From: Trichoderma breve
Lineage: Eukaryota; Ascomycota; Sordariomycetes; Hypocreales; Hypocreaceae
Length of the DNA: 64,000 nt
Assembly (NCBI RefSeq): GCF_028502605.1
Contig: NC_079233.1
Coordinates: 3,472,001-3,536,000 of the forward strand
Direction: 5' to 3'
This document shows, piece by piece, positions 10,562 through 20,417 of the stretch. The number at the start of each line of letters is the position of its first letter. Positions within the stretch are counted from its first letter, which is position 1. The position numbers and the translations under genes were made by a program. The notes beneath the pieces are model-generated. The model did no database searches and was not told the origin of the DNA. It saw only the letters and a program-made list of their open reading frames with translations.

Positions 10562-11467
10562 ATGCCTCCGACAACGAAAACAGCCAGACAAGAGGCGGAA
10601 GAAGAAGAGCCCTCATACCCACCATTCATGTTTACATCTTCAGAAGAAAAGACGCTCTACAAACGGATGAAAGATGCGTTCATGGCAAATTACAAGACCT
10701 GGGATGATGAGGCCTGTGAAGCTTGGCCACATCTCGTCGAACATGCTTCACTGGCGCCGTCAACAATTGGCAAAATCACAAATCATTGGATCACCAGAAA
10801 CATGACCAGTACCAAAGTGACGTGGGCACATTATGTTGCTCTCCGCATTATCTACAAGGGGCTTCTCTTCAAGAGCAAAAAAATGATGAGGCTCATTCGA
10901 ATGAAATACCCGAGAGCCAACTTTAGCTCGTATGCTTACAATGAGGACTATACTATGCCATTCAAGGCTGAAAAAGAGCAGACCAGGCCACAAAAGACTG
11001 AACAAGAGAAGAATCCAAGCATAGCTCCCGCCTCTCAAGATGAACTGAGTGATCCCCTATTGGGCAAACGGAAGCGAACACTGCCCGAGGATACAGGCGG
11101 CAAAAGCAATGCCGAGCACAGGAATGCTCCCAAGCCTGTCATACAGAAACAGGATAAGCCACACGCCGCAAGGCACGAAGCTCACGATCCACCAGCCGTT
11201 CCAAATAACGAATTGCCAGATATTTTGGAGATACCGGCGGGAAGCTCCAATAGAAGAATGAGCCACCAGGATATGGATCGGGACCGGTTTATGGAGGCAT
11301 TAGAGACCCACGCAAGGATTGTAACTGAGAACACCAGAGCCTTAGAACGAAATACAAAGGCTGTGGAAAGAAACTCGGAGCTATTTGCGAGATTGACGGA
11401 GCAACTGTTGACTCCCGCCGCAAGAGACGAAGATGAGTGGGCATTTATGCGGAATACAAAGAGGTAG
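10562..11467 (+). CDS. Hypothetical 301-aa protein, helical N-domain and C-terminal coiled coil
   Basis: Not recognised. Intronless from an ATG in a good context (CCAACCATG). Residues 25-135 look like a compact helical domain with conserved-looking aromatics (YPPFMFTSSEEK, WDDEACEAWPHL, ITNHWITRN, WAHYVALRIIYKG, LIRMKYPRANFSSYAY). Residues 136-240 are a charged, disordered linker with a likely nuclear localisation signal KRKR at 169-172. Residues 242-283 form heptad-like repeats (ETHARIVTENTRALERNTKAVERN in part) suited to a coiled coil. The combination points to a nuclear protein that oligomerises; this is inference. It stands alone, transcribed towards the 3' end of the Nudix gene 142 bp away. 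Confidence 0.6.
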   Translation: MPPTTKTARQEAEEEEPSYPPFMFTSSEEKTLYKRMKDAFMANYKTWDDEACEAWPHLVEHASLAPSTIGKITNHWITRNMTSTKVTWAHYVALRIIYKGLLFKSKKMMRLIRMKYPRANFSSYAYNEDYTMPFKAEKEQTRPQKTEQEKNPSIAPASQDELSDPLLGKRKRTLPEDTGGKSNAEHRNAPKPVIQKQDKPHAARHEAHDPPAVPNNELPDILEIPAGSSNRRMSHQDMDRDRFMEALETHARIVTENTRALERNTKAVERNSELFARLTEQLLTPAARDEDEWAFMRNTKR

Positions 11468-11609
11468 CATTTCCAGCTTATTTTTTTGGGCACGAGATGA
11501 GTGCGTTTATTATTTCTAGCTACACAATACATCTCTATAATGGAAATGATATAATTCGCCTTCTATTTACAGTCACCAGCATCAACTCATCCTCACTAAT
11601 TCTATAGCC

Positions 11610-13024
11610 TCACAGCTTCGACCCTTCAGGAGAAGCCTCTTTTTCTTCCCTCAAAACATCCTCTCTCAAGCGAACTTCCACCTGAGAAGGACCAGCTTTG
11701 CCAAAGCTCACCAACACAACTCTCTCCCAATCACCTCCCCTATCCGAATCCCTGAGCTCAAGACCCGGCTTTTCCAGACCCAAAACAACCCTCTTATCAC
11801 TCTTCCTGACAAACAAGTGGTACGGGCTCATCACCTTGTCAGCCCACGAAATGTTCGACGTGACGTGCGCTTTCCCCTTGTCCGTATCCGCCGTGGGAGT
11901 CGATCTCAAAAACTTGAGTAGCGCTCTGCGCTGCTTCGTATAGTACACAGGTCCCTCTTCTACTGAAGCCGTAGGACCTTTGAGAAACTTTGTGAGAAGC
12001 GAGAGAATGTAGTATTGTGGTGGGAACAGGATCATCTTATTAGCAGCGACGCGGGAAAGGAACGTCTGCGGAGGAGCGAATAAAGCCTCAGTGTGTTCGA
12101 TTCCACCATCGGGCGTTGGGACCAGCATCTCAGATGGCACGCCGGTGCGTGAGATGGGGATCAAATACAAGTACATCTGAGTGGTGAAGCGCTTTGGGAC
12201 CCCTACGGGAGTTACCCACCTCGTGAAAGGTACGAGCCCATCTAACGCACATTGTTAACAGCTAGTGAGCATTGAGAGATATTCTCATTCAACATACCTA
12301 GGTCAGGTTCTGCACCAATCGACTTCAAATAGTCCGCAAACTTGATTTGGCTCCCGTGAATCCTCTTCCTCGCCTCATCCCTCTCCTGCTGCGGCAAATC
12401 AACCAACCGGCCATCCTTATTAGCGAGTAAAATGCCCGTCTCCTCAAAGCACTCCCGAATAGCACCTAGCCTATACGCCGGGCCATCAACATGCCGATCC
12501 TCCGCTCCAGGAGCCGGAATATCGCCATCATGAAACGCATCCAAATTCCCTCCAGGAAACACATGCGCCGAAGCAAACGAAGTCGAAGTCTTGACCCGAT
12601 GCAGCAGCAGGACCTCGTTGGTGGGAGAAAGCAGCACAATGGAAGAACTCGGCCGCGGCTCTGGAATCGGCTTCTTCGCTGCTTTGGGGTCTTTTCCTTC
12701 CTCCTTCTGGGGCGATGCGGGCGACGAGTAGAGACGCGTCCAGGTGGGCGATTTTGAGGCCATGATGGTGGTGAGCTGGATTGCGTGGAGATGCTCAATG
12801 GTCGGTCTGTGTGCGGATGAAGCCAAGCTGCTGACACGACGAGGCAACGATCTGGTGACGGCACACGAGACCAGATTCATTGAAACAGAGAGAGTGAGAA
12901 AGAGAAGCCGGCGAATTGGGGGTGAGATTTGTAGGGGGTGTTTTGATCTCGCTGATGATTTGCACGGAGTCGCGACGAGCCGAGGTCCGGTTCGACGGTT
13001 CAATTTTGCGGGGAAGGCCACCAT
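11610..13024 (-). CDS. NUDT19-like Nudix hydrolase with C-terminal peroxisomal signal
   Basis: Two exons, 13024-12298 and 12241-11610, with a 56-bp GT-AG intron. The join reads EPDL-D-GLVPFTRWVTP. The product is 452 aa. The Nudix box is split as in the NUDT19/RP2 group: GGNLDAF at about 158-164 is followed by an insert and then RECFEETG at 190-197 (R190, E191, E194, E195). This group hydrolyses CoA and acyl-CoA to 3',5'-ADP and phosphopantetheine-type products, so CoA turnover is the likely job. The last three residues are SKL, a canonical PTS1 for peroxisomal import. N-terminally, ATG codons for M1, M49 and M88 are possible starts. The segment 49-74 (MNLVSCAVTRSLPRRVSSLA in part) is Arg/Ser-rich without acidic residues, like a mitochondrial presequence. 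The true start is undecided. Confidence 0.85.
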
Positions 13025-13297
13025 CTTGGCTCTAATACTCCGTGCTCCGAGAAATGGGGCCCCGATCTCATCTCACGCGGAGATAAAATGGGCCAAGGGC
13101 AGCGCTAATACGAGTATGCTGTAAAGATCATGAGTAATAAATAGCATTTAAATAACGTTGCGTCGTGAGAAGCATCATAACATATACTATACAAAATCTT
13201 GTATACAACATCGTAAAAAGGCTATAGAAAAAAAGAGGAAGAGAAAATATATAACCCGCCAAAACTCCTATACGTCCGTATCAATGCTCTTGTTGTA

Positions 13298-15880
13298 TTA
13301 ATATCGTTTCCTTTCTTTACCACGCAGATTCACTTTCCATAGGCAGCATATACTCTTTGACTCGCACCACTGCTTCACTTCCATGGTGCTCACTTCTCCA
13401 TCAAAGCCCACGCGTGTCAACTGCCCGCAATTCAGCCACGTAGTGAAATCTTCCAGCACGATTGGATCGTAGAGCAACATCTTCTCGTGCCATGAAGGGT
13501 TTGCCGGATCGGTTGTCCTCGGCGCCGATTGTACAGCTTTAGTGATGTACTCGTAGCTGAGAGACCGATCCTGAGTTGAAGTGAGTGCCAGCGATGGATC
13601 CGTATCGTCCATGAGTGACAGGGAGAGGTCAACTGCTGGCGGCGGTGAAAAGCCAGACTCGGGAGATGAGCTCGGATTCGGCGACATGCCGAGATCGCTA
13701 TCGGATTCGGAATCCGGAATCTCCACAACGACTTTGGCAGCCGCTGGTTTGCGCTTTGGCGTCGTGGATGCTTCCGCTGTAGTCTTCGTCGACACCTTTT
13801 TGCTTTTGGAAGTGCTCGCCGTGGTGCCTTTGGTGGTGGAAGCGGCCTTCTTGGGTCTCCCTCGCCGTTTTAATGGTGAAACAGGCGCCTGTGCAGATGG
13901 TGGAGGTTCGTGCACCTCAGGTGAGCTGGCACTATTCTTCCTTGGTCGTCCTCGAGGGGTTTTGACCTCATTATTTGTAGCATTTCCTGCTGCAGCGGCA
14001 GAGGTAGTAAACGTTCTCTTAGAACTGGGATGCTCTAACTGGTTTTTGCCTTGCCAGCACTGCTCCAACAGGGATATTTTGGCTTGCCGCGACTTGACCG
14101 CCTTGAAACCGTAGGAGGCGATTTCTTTAGAGAGTTGGGCATCTGTGAATAATTCGAAGGAGGGTTTTGAAACAGCTTGCTCGGCTTGCTGCGGATCACC
14201 GTCTTTGCAAGTGTCATTTGGTTCTATGGGTTGACTATTGGCAGCAGATTTGATGCGCCGTTGTATCGGTGATCCAGTAGAGATATCACTACCTATTAGC
14301 ATAGAGTCCTCGTCCACTAATTGGATAGGCTCAATGTTTTTGTGCTGCGGAACAACGGCAGAGTGAACGAGGGACTCGTTTTGTAAACTAGTATCGACTC
14401 CATTGACACTCACGGCGGACGTAGTCGTCTTTCTGTCAACGCCGGTGTAACCAAATGGATCGTCGTCAGATATCGCAGGCAGCAGCTGAGATGACCTTTC
14501 TATAATTCTGCTCATCTCAAGGTCGAATAAATCTCCGTCAACATCGCGAGCAGCAGCGGCCCATAGCCTCTTCCTTTCCGGAGGCTCGATACCGTCGCTA
14601 TTTAGAGGAGTATCGAGATCTATATACTCGGTTTGATTCGAGCGTCTCATTGCAGCGTGAAGTTCTCGTAGAAAAGTGGGCGAATTTTCAATTGCTAGTT
14701 GGCTTGATGTTCCAAACACAAAATCTTGCCTTGCAACTTCTTTGAGCGCCTCTGTTGGAGGTAATAGAATTGGCCGTGGGGGTGGAGTTGCTTTCTTCTT
14801 CTTCTTAGCTGCACCCTTGGATATCCTCTTCCTCGGCTTCGCTTTGCTTCCCCCTTTAGTGGTTGGAGCATCAGACTCCTTGGTTGTGCTTGTAGCGTCG
14901 TCATCTAGGATTAGAGACGCTGGTTCTGAAGGATCTGGAACTCTATATGCCGACGTTGCAATTTCCGTCAGTGTGCGTGGCTTTTTCTTCGGTGCTTTCT
15001 GCTTCACAGGAGCCTTGGTTTTCACCCCAGGAGACGGTTCTGTAGGTGCTGCAGAGGTCGTGACAAGCTCGACGAGTTTCCGCTTTCTTAGTATGGAGGT
15101 ATCTGAATCCGAGGCCATGCTGGCATCTTGCTGCAGATTATCCATGGTGCATTTGTAGGCTTCGAGAATCTGCTCAAAGCTCTTGGCTGCTTCCTGGGCT
15201 TCTCCTGGTGAATGTAGGCCGTCAATAGTGGGGGAATGTAGCGGAAGAATAGTTGAGGTCTTGTTTGATGGAGGGGTCCAGTCAAGGCGTCGAAGCGTAG
15301 CCGGCTCTAGCATGAGCGGCTCATTGATATCGTTTTCGGCCCGTGTAGACTTGGTTCTGACTGCAGGAGAAGATGGGTCGAACGTTGGCTGCTGAGCAGA
15401 GGGCGGCTCAACAATGTCCATTTCCATAGGTGTTGCCTCGTCAATTTCACTTTTTGTACTATCTGCTTTGGATTTGAACATTTTCCACCGCTCATCTTTC
15501 ACGGGAGAGCTCGACTTTGCTCTGAATTTAGGAGGTGTTGCGTGGTGTCTCCGAGCTTCTGGTGTATGCATGATAGGGGGTTCAATAATGAACAGTGAAC
15601 TATCATCGGGTTCCATGGTGCGAGATCCGGTTGAAACTGAGGGAGTCAGCCCAGCAAGAAGAGGTTCGGTATGCTCTTTGTTGCCCGTTTTCTTGATTTC
15701 CGTCTCCTCGTCGGAGGAGATGACCAACTCTTGGTTGCCATGTTTAAGAGGCCGAATTTTGGCATTAGGTGACAAGATGTCTCCGACGGCTGGCAAATCC
15801 GGCGACGATGAGCGAAAGAAGCGAGATTTCTGGTTGCTGCTTCGTGATGGCGACAGGATAAAGGCATTAGGAGACGCCAT
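13298..15880 (-). CDS. slx4: SLX4, scaffold subunit of the SLX1-SLX4 structure-specific endonuclease
   Basis: 860 aa, intronless. The frame runs upstream only through a GTG codon, so the first ATG at 15880 (MASPNAFILSPSRSS) is used. The C-terminal conserved domain (last about 65 residues: LYDPIVLEDFTTWLNCGQL ... WCESKSICCLWK) is the SLX1-binding CCD. A central segment (PTEALKEVARQDFVFGTSSQ; SPTFLRELHAAMRR) is typical of fungal SLX4. A SAP-like helix pair (FTDAQLSKEIASYGFKAVKS) and two AT-hook cores (RGRPRK, RRGRPKK) suggest DNA contact. The rest is disordered, rich in Ser/Thr and Lys. With SLX1 it cleaves branched DNA such as Holliday junctions, flaps and stalled forks. The gene is divergent from rps21 across 454 bp. 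Confidence 0.9.
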   Translation of the reverse strand: MASPNAFILSPSRSSNQKSRFFRSSSPDLPAVGDILSPNAKIRPLKHGNQELVISSDEETEIKKTGNKEHTEPLLAGLTPSVSTGSRTMEPDDSSLFIIEPPIMHTPEARRHHATPPKFRAKSSSPVKDERWKMFKSKADSTKSEIDEATPMEMDIVEPPSAQQPTFDPSSPAVRTKSTRAENDINEPLMLEPATLRRLDWTPPSNKTSTILPLHSPTIDGLHSPGEAQEAAKSFEQILEAYKCTMDNLQQDASMASDSDTSILRKRKLVELVTTSAAPTEPSPGVKTKAPVKQKAPKKKPRTLTEIATSAYRVPDPSEPASLILDDDATSTTKESDAPTTKGGSKAKPRKRISKGAAKKKKKATPPPRPILLPPTEALKEVARQDFVFGTSSQLAIENSPTFLRELHAAMRRSNQTEYIDLDTPLNSDGIEPPERKRLWAAAARDVDGDLFDLEMSRIIERSSQLLPAISDDDPFGYTGVDRKTTTSAVSVNGVDTSLQNESLVHSAVVPQHKNIEPIQLVDEDSMLIGSDISTGSPIQRRIKSAANSQPIEPNDTCKDGDPQQAEQAVSKPSFELFTDAQLSKEIASYGFKAVKSRQAKISLLEQCWQGKNQLEHPSSKRTFTTSAAAAGNATNNEVKTPRGRPRKNSASSPEVHEPPPSAQAPVSPLKRRGRPKKAASTTKGTTASTSKSKKVSTKTTAEASTTPKRKPAAAKVVVEIPDSESDSDLGMSPNPSSSPESGFSPPPAVDLSLSLMDDTDPSLALTSTQDRSLSYEYITKAVQSAPRTTDPANPSWHEKMLLYDPIVLEDFTTWLNCGQLTRVGFDGEVSTMEVKQWCESKSICCLWKVNLRGKERKRY

Positions 15881-16334
15881 CACGCCGACAGCAAATCTCC
15901 GAGAGCGCAAAGCGCATCTCAGATGGTTGACGCGCAGCACGATAATGGACTCGTGAGGCCACAGCTATAAAAGTCTGGGAAGCCTTCCGGCGCATAGATT
16001 GCGATTCCGTCTCTTTTATCCCCGCCTTGCCCTGCTCATACAACACAGCGAGGTTGTCAACAATCGTTCACATCAGTTAGTATCCATTAGTCGCTGACGC
16101 CTCCCGAAGGCTTCTGGCAAAAAGCGGGGCGATCCGCAAGGCGCGAGAACGCCACGCTGTCACATGACGGGTCAGCTGACGCACAGAAAGCCCTCCCCGC
16201 CCCACGAAATTCATGGGCCATGTCAAATTTCCTAGGCGAATTTTCGCTGTATCCCACCAAACGGCTCTTGACAACACTTTTCCCGCCAAATCACCACCTC
16301 TACATCACCACTACACCCCTCCCACACAGCCGAA
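15881..16334. other. Shared divergent promoter of slx4 and rps21
   Basis: A 454-bp gap between two start codons. It contains CACATGAC at 16161-16168 and the perfect palindrome GTCAGCTGAC at 16171-16180, candidate bHLH or bZIP sites. The stretch before the rps21 ATG is C/A/T-rich without G, as is common in fungal ribosomal-protein leaders. Confidence 0.45.
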
Positions 16335-16658
16335 ATGGAGAACGACCGTGGCGACATCGTGGACCTGTAAGGAGATTTTGACGCAGCATTGTTGGAGGAA
16401 TGTCGAAATGCTGATTGTTGTTCCAGCTACGTCCCGCGCAAGTGCAGCGCTACCAACCGCATCATCAAGGCCAAGGACCACGGCTCTGTCCAGATCTCCA
16501 TTGCCAAGGTCGACGAGAACGGCCGCGCTGTCCCCGGCGAGAACCACGTCTACGCCCTCTGCGGCTTCATCCGCGCCATGGGCGAGTCCGACGACTCCCT
16601 GAACCGATTGGCCCAGCGTGACGGCCTCGTCAAGAGCGTCTGGAGCGCTCAGCGATAA
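16335..16658 (+). CDS. rps21: 40S ribosomal protein S21 (eS21)
   Basis: Two exons, 16335-16366 and 16427-16658, separated by a 60-bp GT-AG intron (GTAAGG...TTCCAG). The spliced protein is 87 aa, the usual length of eS21. It begins [20 protein letters not shown] and includes [33 protein letters not shown] and a C-terminal KSVWSAQR. It is a small-subunit protein needed for late 18S rRNA maturation and for the mature 40S subunit in the cytosol. An early intron after ten codons is typical of fungal ribosomal protein genes. The frame without splicing would start at an internal Met and read a wrong N-terminus. Confidence 0.97.
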
Positions 16659-17181
16659 ATTTTGCAAAACAAAAATTTGGAAGAGGTACAAAAAAACGCA
16701 ACAACAATGCCGAAAAAAGGAGAAGCCTTGGATATGGAAGAATCAGGTTTAACTAACCTGATTGCAGGGACTAGCTCGGGTATGAAGGCAGGCGTGGAAA
16801 CTAGAGTTGGCTGCATGTAGCAATTCCAATTCAAGGCGTTTTGGCTCCGTTTCGAGACAATTATTTGCGACGTGGAACTATGCGATTCGGACGTGACGTT
16901 GATTGAACATTTCTTATCATCCTATTAAACACCTACCGGCTAGCAAAGTCTCCTCGGACGAGCACCAACCTGCTCTCTATGATCGGGGATTCTGGGACTA
17001 CCTCGATAGTCCTCGAGCCGAAGATGAAAACATTTGGCCTTCAAAAAGCTGTGGCGCTCAAGTTGCTCGTCATAGTACAGATACGGGTCAAACATATTTA
17101 GTATTTCAGTATGAGTTTTTCAGTATTAATTTGGACTTATAGAATTACTAGACAATCACTCCTAGACCTGATTTTCCTTCT
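16659..17181. other. Convergent intergenic region between rps21 and the photolyase gene
   Basis: 523 bp holding the two 3' UTRs. A short inverted pair, AGGTTAA (16745-16751) against TTAACCT further on, is compatible with a weak hairpin. No gene is seen. Confidence 0.4.
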
Positions 17182-19127
17182 CTAGATCCCACTCTCGAGC
17201 CCTTCCTTGTAGGCACTCAAGGCACGGTCCCTTGCGCCTTTATGGTCGACAATCTGCTTAGGATAGCCCTGTTTCTTCGCCTTGGTTCCAGCACCTCGAT
17301 TATACGGATCATGGATTTCCTTGTCGGTCAATTCTTTCAACTCGGGAACCCATTTCCGGATGTAGGTGCCGTTAGGGTCGAACTTTTCGCTTTGGAGAAG
17401 CGGGTTGAAGATACGGAAGTAGGGTTGCGGATCGACTCCGACACTGGCGCTGAACCCCCAGCCGCCGTTGTTACTGGCAAAATCACCGTCGATCAAATGC
17501 TCCATGAAGTATCGCTCACCCATACGCCAGTCGATGAGCAAATCCTTGGACAGGAACGAAGCAACAATCATCCGGCACCGGTTATGCATGTATCCCACGT
17601 GGTTGAGCTGGCGCATCGCAGCGTCGACAACGGGAAAACCAGTCCGTCCCTCGCACCATGCTGCGAAATGGTCTTTATCATAGGACCACCTGATGTTTGA
17701 ATATTCGGGTTTGAACGGCTTGTTCATGCTGGTTTTGCTCTTAGTAATAATTCATTTATAGGAATCTCTCTTCACACTTACCACACATATGGCCAATTGA
17801 CTAGGACGTGCTTGTAAAAGTCTCGCCAAGCGACTTCGCTAATCCAGACCTGTATGCCCTGATGCCCGCCGTCCAGTTTCTTGGTTTTATTCCTGTCTCT
17901 GGCCGTTCGAACACACGTTCTTGAACTGATTGTCCCGCTTGCAAGGTGGACAGACAGGCAAGATGTGCCCTCATCTCCAGGAATGTTTCGCTCATCGTGA
18001 TAGTGGCCAATTGCCTCTTCGCAGAAATTCTCCAGTCTGGACATGGCTTCGTGCTCACCACACGGCCACAGGGTGCGAAATCTCTTTTTCTCTTCGTCAC
18101 TCAGTTGTTTATTCTCTGGTGCATCGGGAATGCGACAGTCAAAGAGTTTCTGAAACCTTTGCCGGCCTTCATCTGGATTCTTCTCTGGCCGATCGTAAAG
18201 CTCTAAAAGGTCCAGATTTTCGTGTATATGCGCCATCCAGGCTCGGTACCAAGGGGTGTATACGGCGTATTGCTTGCCAGAGCCGCTATGCAACTCTCCT
18301 GGCGGCACGACGCACGTATCGTGGACGACTTCAAATGACTTGCCATTTTCTGCAAAGTGGCGGATCATCTGAGCTTCTCGTCGCAGCTCATCAACTTCGT
18401 ATTCCATATTGGCAAAGAGATGGTTACTGCCCCATTCCTCCATAAGCTCTAAAATGCGATGTGGAATGCGTTTCCTCTTGTCCACTGTTTCCACATATAG
18501 CGGAATATCGAGGGCTGCCAGATCATCTTTCAGGACGCTCAACGTCCTAAGCATAAAGTCTACCCTGACGGGTGAAGTGAGATGAGCCTCAAAGTCTTGA
18601 GGGCTCACGATATACATGCAAATAAGAGGAACATTTGCCTCTTTCGCTTTGGCGCTGGCCAGTGCAAGCGATCGATTGTCAGTATGTCGTAGATCCATCT
18701 TGAACCAATGAACCACGGCGTTCTTGGGCTTGACTTGTTTACGAGCCCCAGCCGTTTCTTCCAAAGCCGCAACAAGCGCTTCGATTGGTCGAGTGATTTC
18801 ATCAGAATTGTAAGCACGAGCTCGGGAGTTGCTCATCTCATGTGGATAAAATTGTCGTAGGACGATGCCATATTCTTCAGCCTCTGACGCGAACGGATGG
18901 GGCTGTCGAAGAACATCTCCGTTGTTGGTCTCATGCTTTGGCTTTTTAGCAGTAGATCCGTTGGTTTTGTCTACAGGAGAAGCTGTCTTGCGTTTTGCAC
19001 CCTTTGGAGGCATGGTGGAGAAATTGAGCGTCGATGAAGTAATTCGAGTTTGTGAAAAAAGTGGTTGCAAGTAGCTTCTGGTGGTGACTCGAGATCGGCT
19101 TACAACATGGAAGCTCTTGAAGAACAT
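17182..19127 (-). CDS. phr1: Class I CPD photolyase
   Basis: Two exons, 19127-17782 and 17728-17182, with a 53-bp GT-AG intron restoring WPYV-C-MNKPFKPEYSN. The product is 630 aa. The N-terminal antenna domain begins near residue 115 (AVVHWFKMDLRHTDNRSL). The C-terminal FAD domain carries SCLSVHLASGTISSRT, WISEVAWRDFYKHV, GFPVVDAAMRQL, NRCRMIVASFLSKDLLIDWR and NNGGWGFSASVGVDPQPYFR, the last typical of fungal CPD enzymes. It repairs cyclobutane pyrimidine dimers with blue light. The first 38 residues are basic and hydroxylated without acids (a presequence-like stretch). A second ATG at 19013 starts MPPKGAKRK, followed by KKPK, nuclear-signal-like. This suggests two protein forms. The homolog in Trichoderma, phr1, is light-induced through the BLR white-collar complex. 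Confidence 0.95.
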
Positions 19128-20417
19128 GTACAGTTAATTAGGTCTGTAGAAGAACAGAGTCAAGGGTGGGAAAAGAAATGAATAGAGAAGAGTTGCAGAG
19201 CTACGCGTACATTCGGCCATTTCGCGTTTTATCTATTCCATTTGCGTTTTACTTTGCACGGTTGTGAGATCTGGTCTCGATTTGGTCTGCGTCATTGGCG
19301 TTTGGAGATCGATAATTTGGCTGTTGGGATGCCATTGCGATTCTAGTGGCTTGTTATCCCTGCGCCAAACGGCGAGACAAGGCGGAGACTGGCAGAGGTG
19401 ACGGGCGAATTAGATTGAGGCAATCTTAAAATACATTTGAATGATTGTGTACTAGTTGAATCCTCTTGTTGATTCTACTGTGAGCTGAAGGAGGGTAAAT
19501 CACAGAGTCGGAAAGATCATCTCATCATATATGTTTCATGGTACTCGATACTTAATCTTCCACCCAAGGTGCTGTGTTTGGCCTGTACCCACTACTTTAA
19601 CCACCACTAAGTTGCAGCTACCGATCGGTTTGCGATTCAGAGGAAGGTGCCAGCCCAACGTTAATTGTTAGGCGCAGTTAGCTGCACCATTAAAGGGAAA
19701 AGTCAAAAATCAAAAACCAAAAACCATCCATCTTCGATACTTTCACTCGCAAAACTGCAGCAATAAATTCACCGACACAAGGCGAATCTGATCCGTGTGA
19801 ATGATGCTGCATCTCGACGGCAACCTCGGCAGCTGCCACCACCTGTCCAGGCCAATTGCCGGCTGAGCCCAAAGCGCTACTAATCCATCCATCCAATTAT
19901 TTCCGGTCCAAGATCCAGGCAGAGCAAGGATTAATGGTTTGGTGCCTTATCACCAGACCGCGACGCCACTGGATGGGTCTCGACGCGTTCTGCTTCATTT
20001 CCAGAACAATTCCGATTTCAACCATAGGCCGTTATTCTGGAGAGACTTCCCGTGCCGCACTCTTACACGTTTTGAATGCGAAGCCGAGGGCTACACAAAC
20101 GGGATCGGTCCTATATTGCCCTGTGGCACAAGACCGGCATCCCAGAGATTGAGGGGCCCCGTCCCTCTCACGAGCTTTTCCTCCTGCTAGCCCATAGGCC
20201 ACAGGGCTGTTGGCGGCAGAGACAGATCCGTTGCGCACGTCCCAGTGGGTGCAACGCCGACCTTGCTCAGTCTTGCTCGGCCTTGAGAACCCCCAGCTTG
20301 TATTCACCGAGAACGCCCCTTAGGGCACACGGGTGCTGCCTCACAAGCACGCAGTGCTTTCGACCTTACAACGCTGCTCTCTCACCAAAGTCTCTTTGAG
20401 CTTCTCCCGGTGGCACC
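19128..20417. other. Divergent promoter region between photolyase and XLF genes
   Basis: 1.29 kb between two divergent DNA-repair start codons. It contains the GATCGATAA element and CCGATCGG at 19620-19627, another GATC palindrome. Open frames within it are short and not protein-like. Confidence 0.5.
19307..19315 (-). promoter_or_regulatory. Candidate light-response/GATA element of the photolyase gene
   Basis: The sequence GATCGATAA lies 180-188 bp upstream of the photolyase ATG. GATCGA-type sites are bound by the white-collar complex in Neurospora, and CGATAA also fits a GATA factor site. The match is short and unproven. Confidence 0.3.

Noticed and set aside
15881..15940. 20-residue N-terminal extension of SLX4
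   Set aside because: It would start at GTG; the first ATG at 15880 gives the usual SLX4 beginning.
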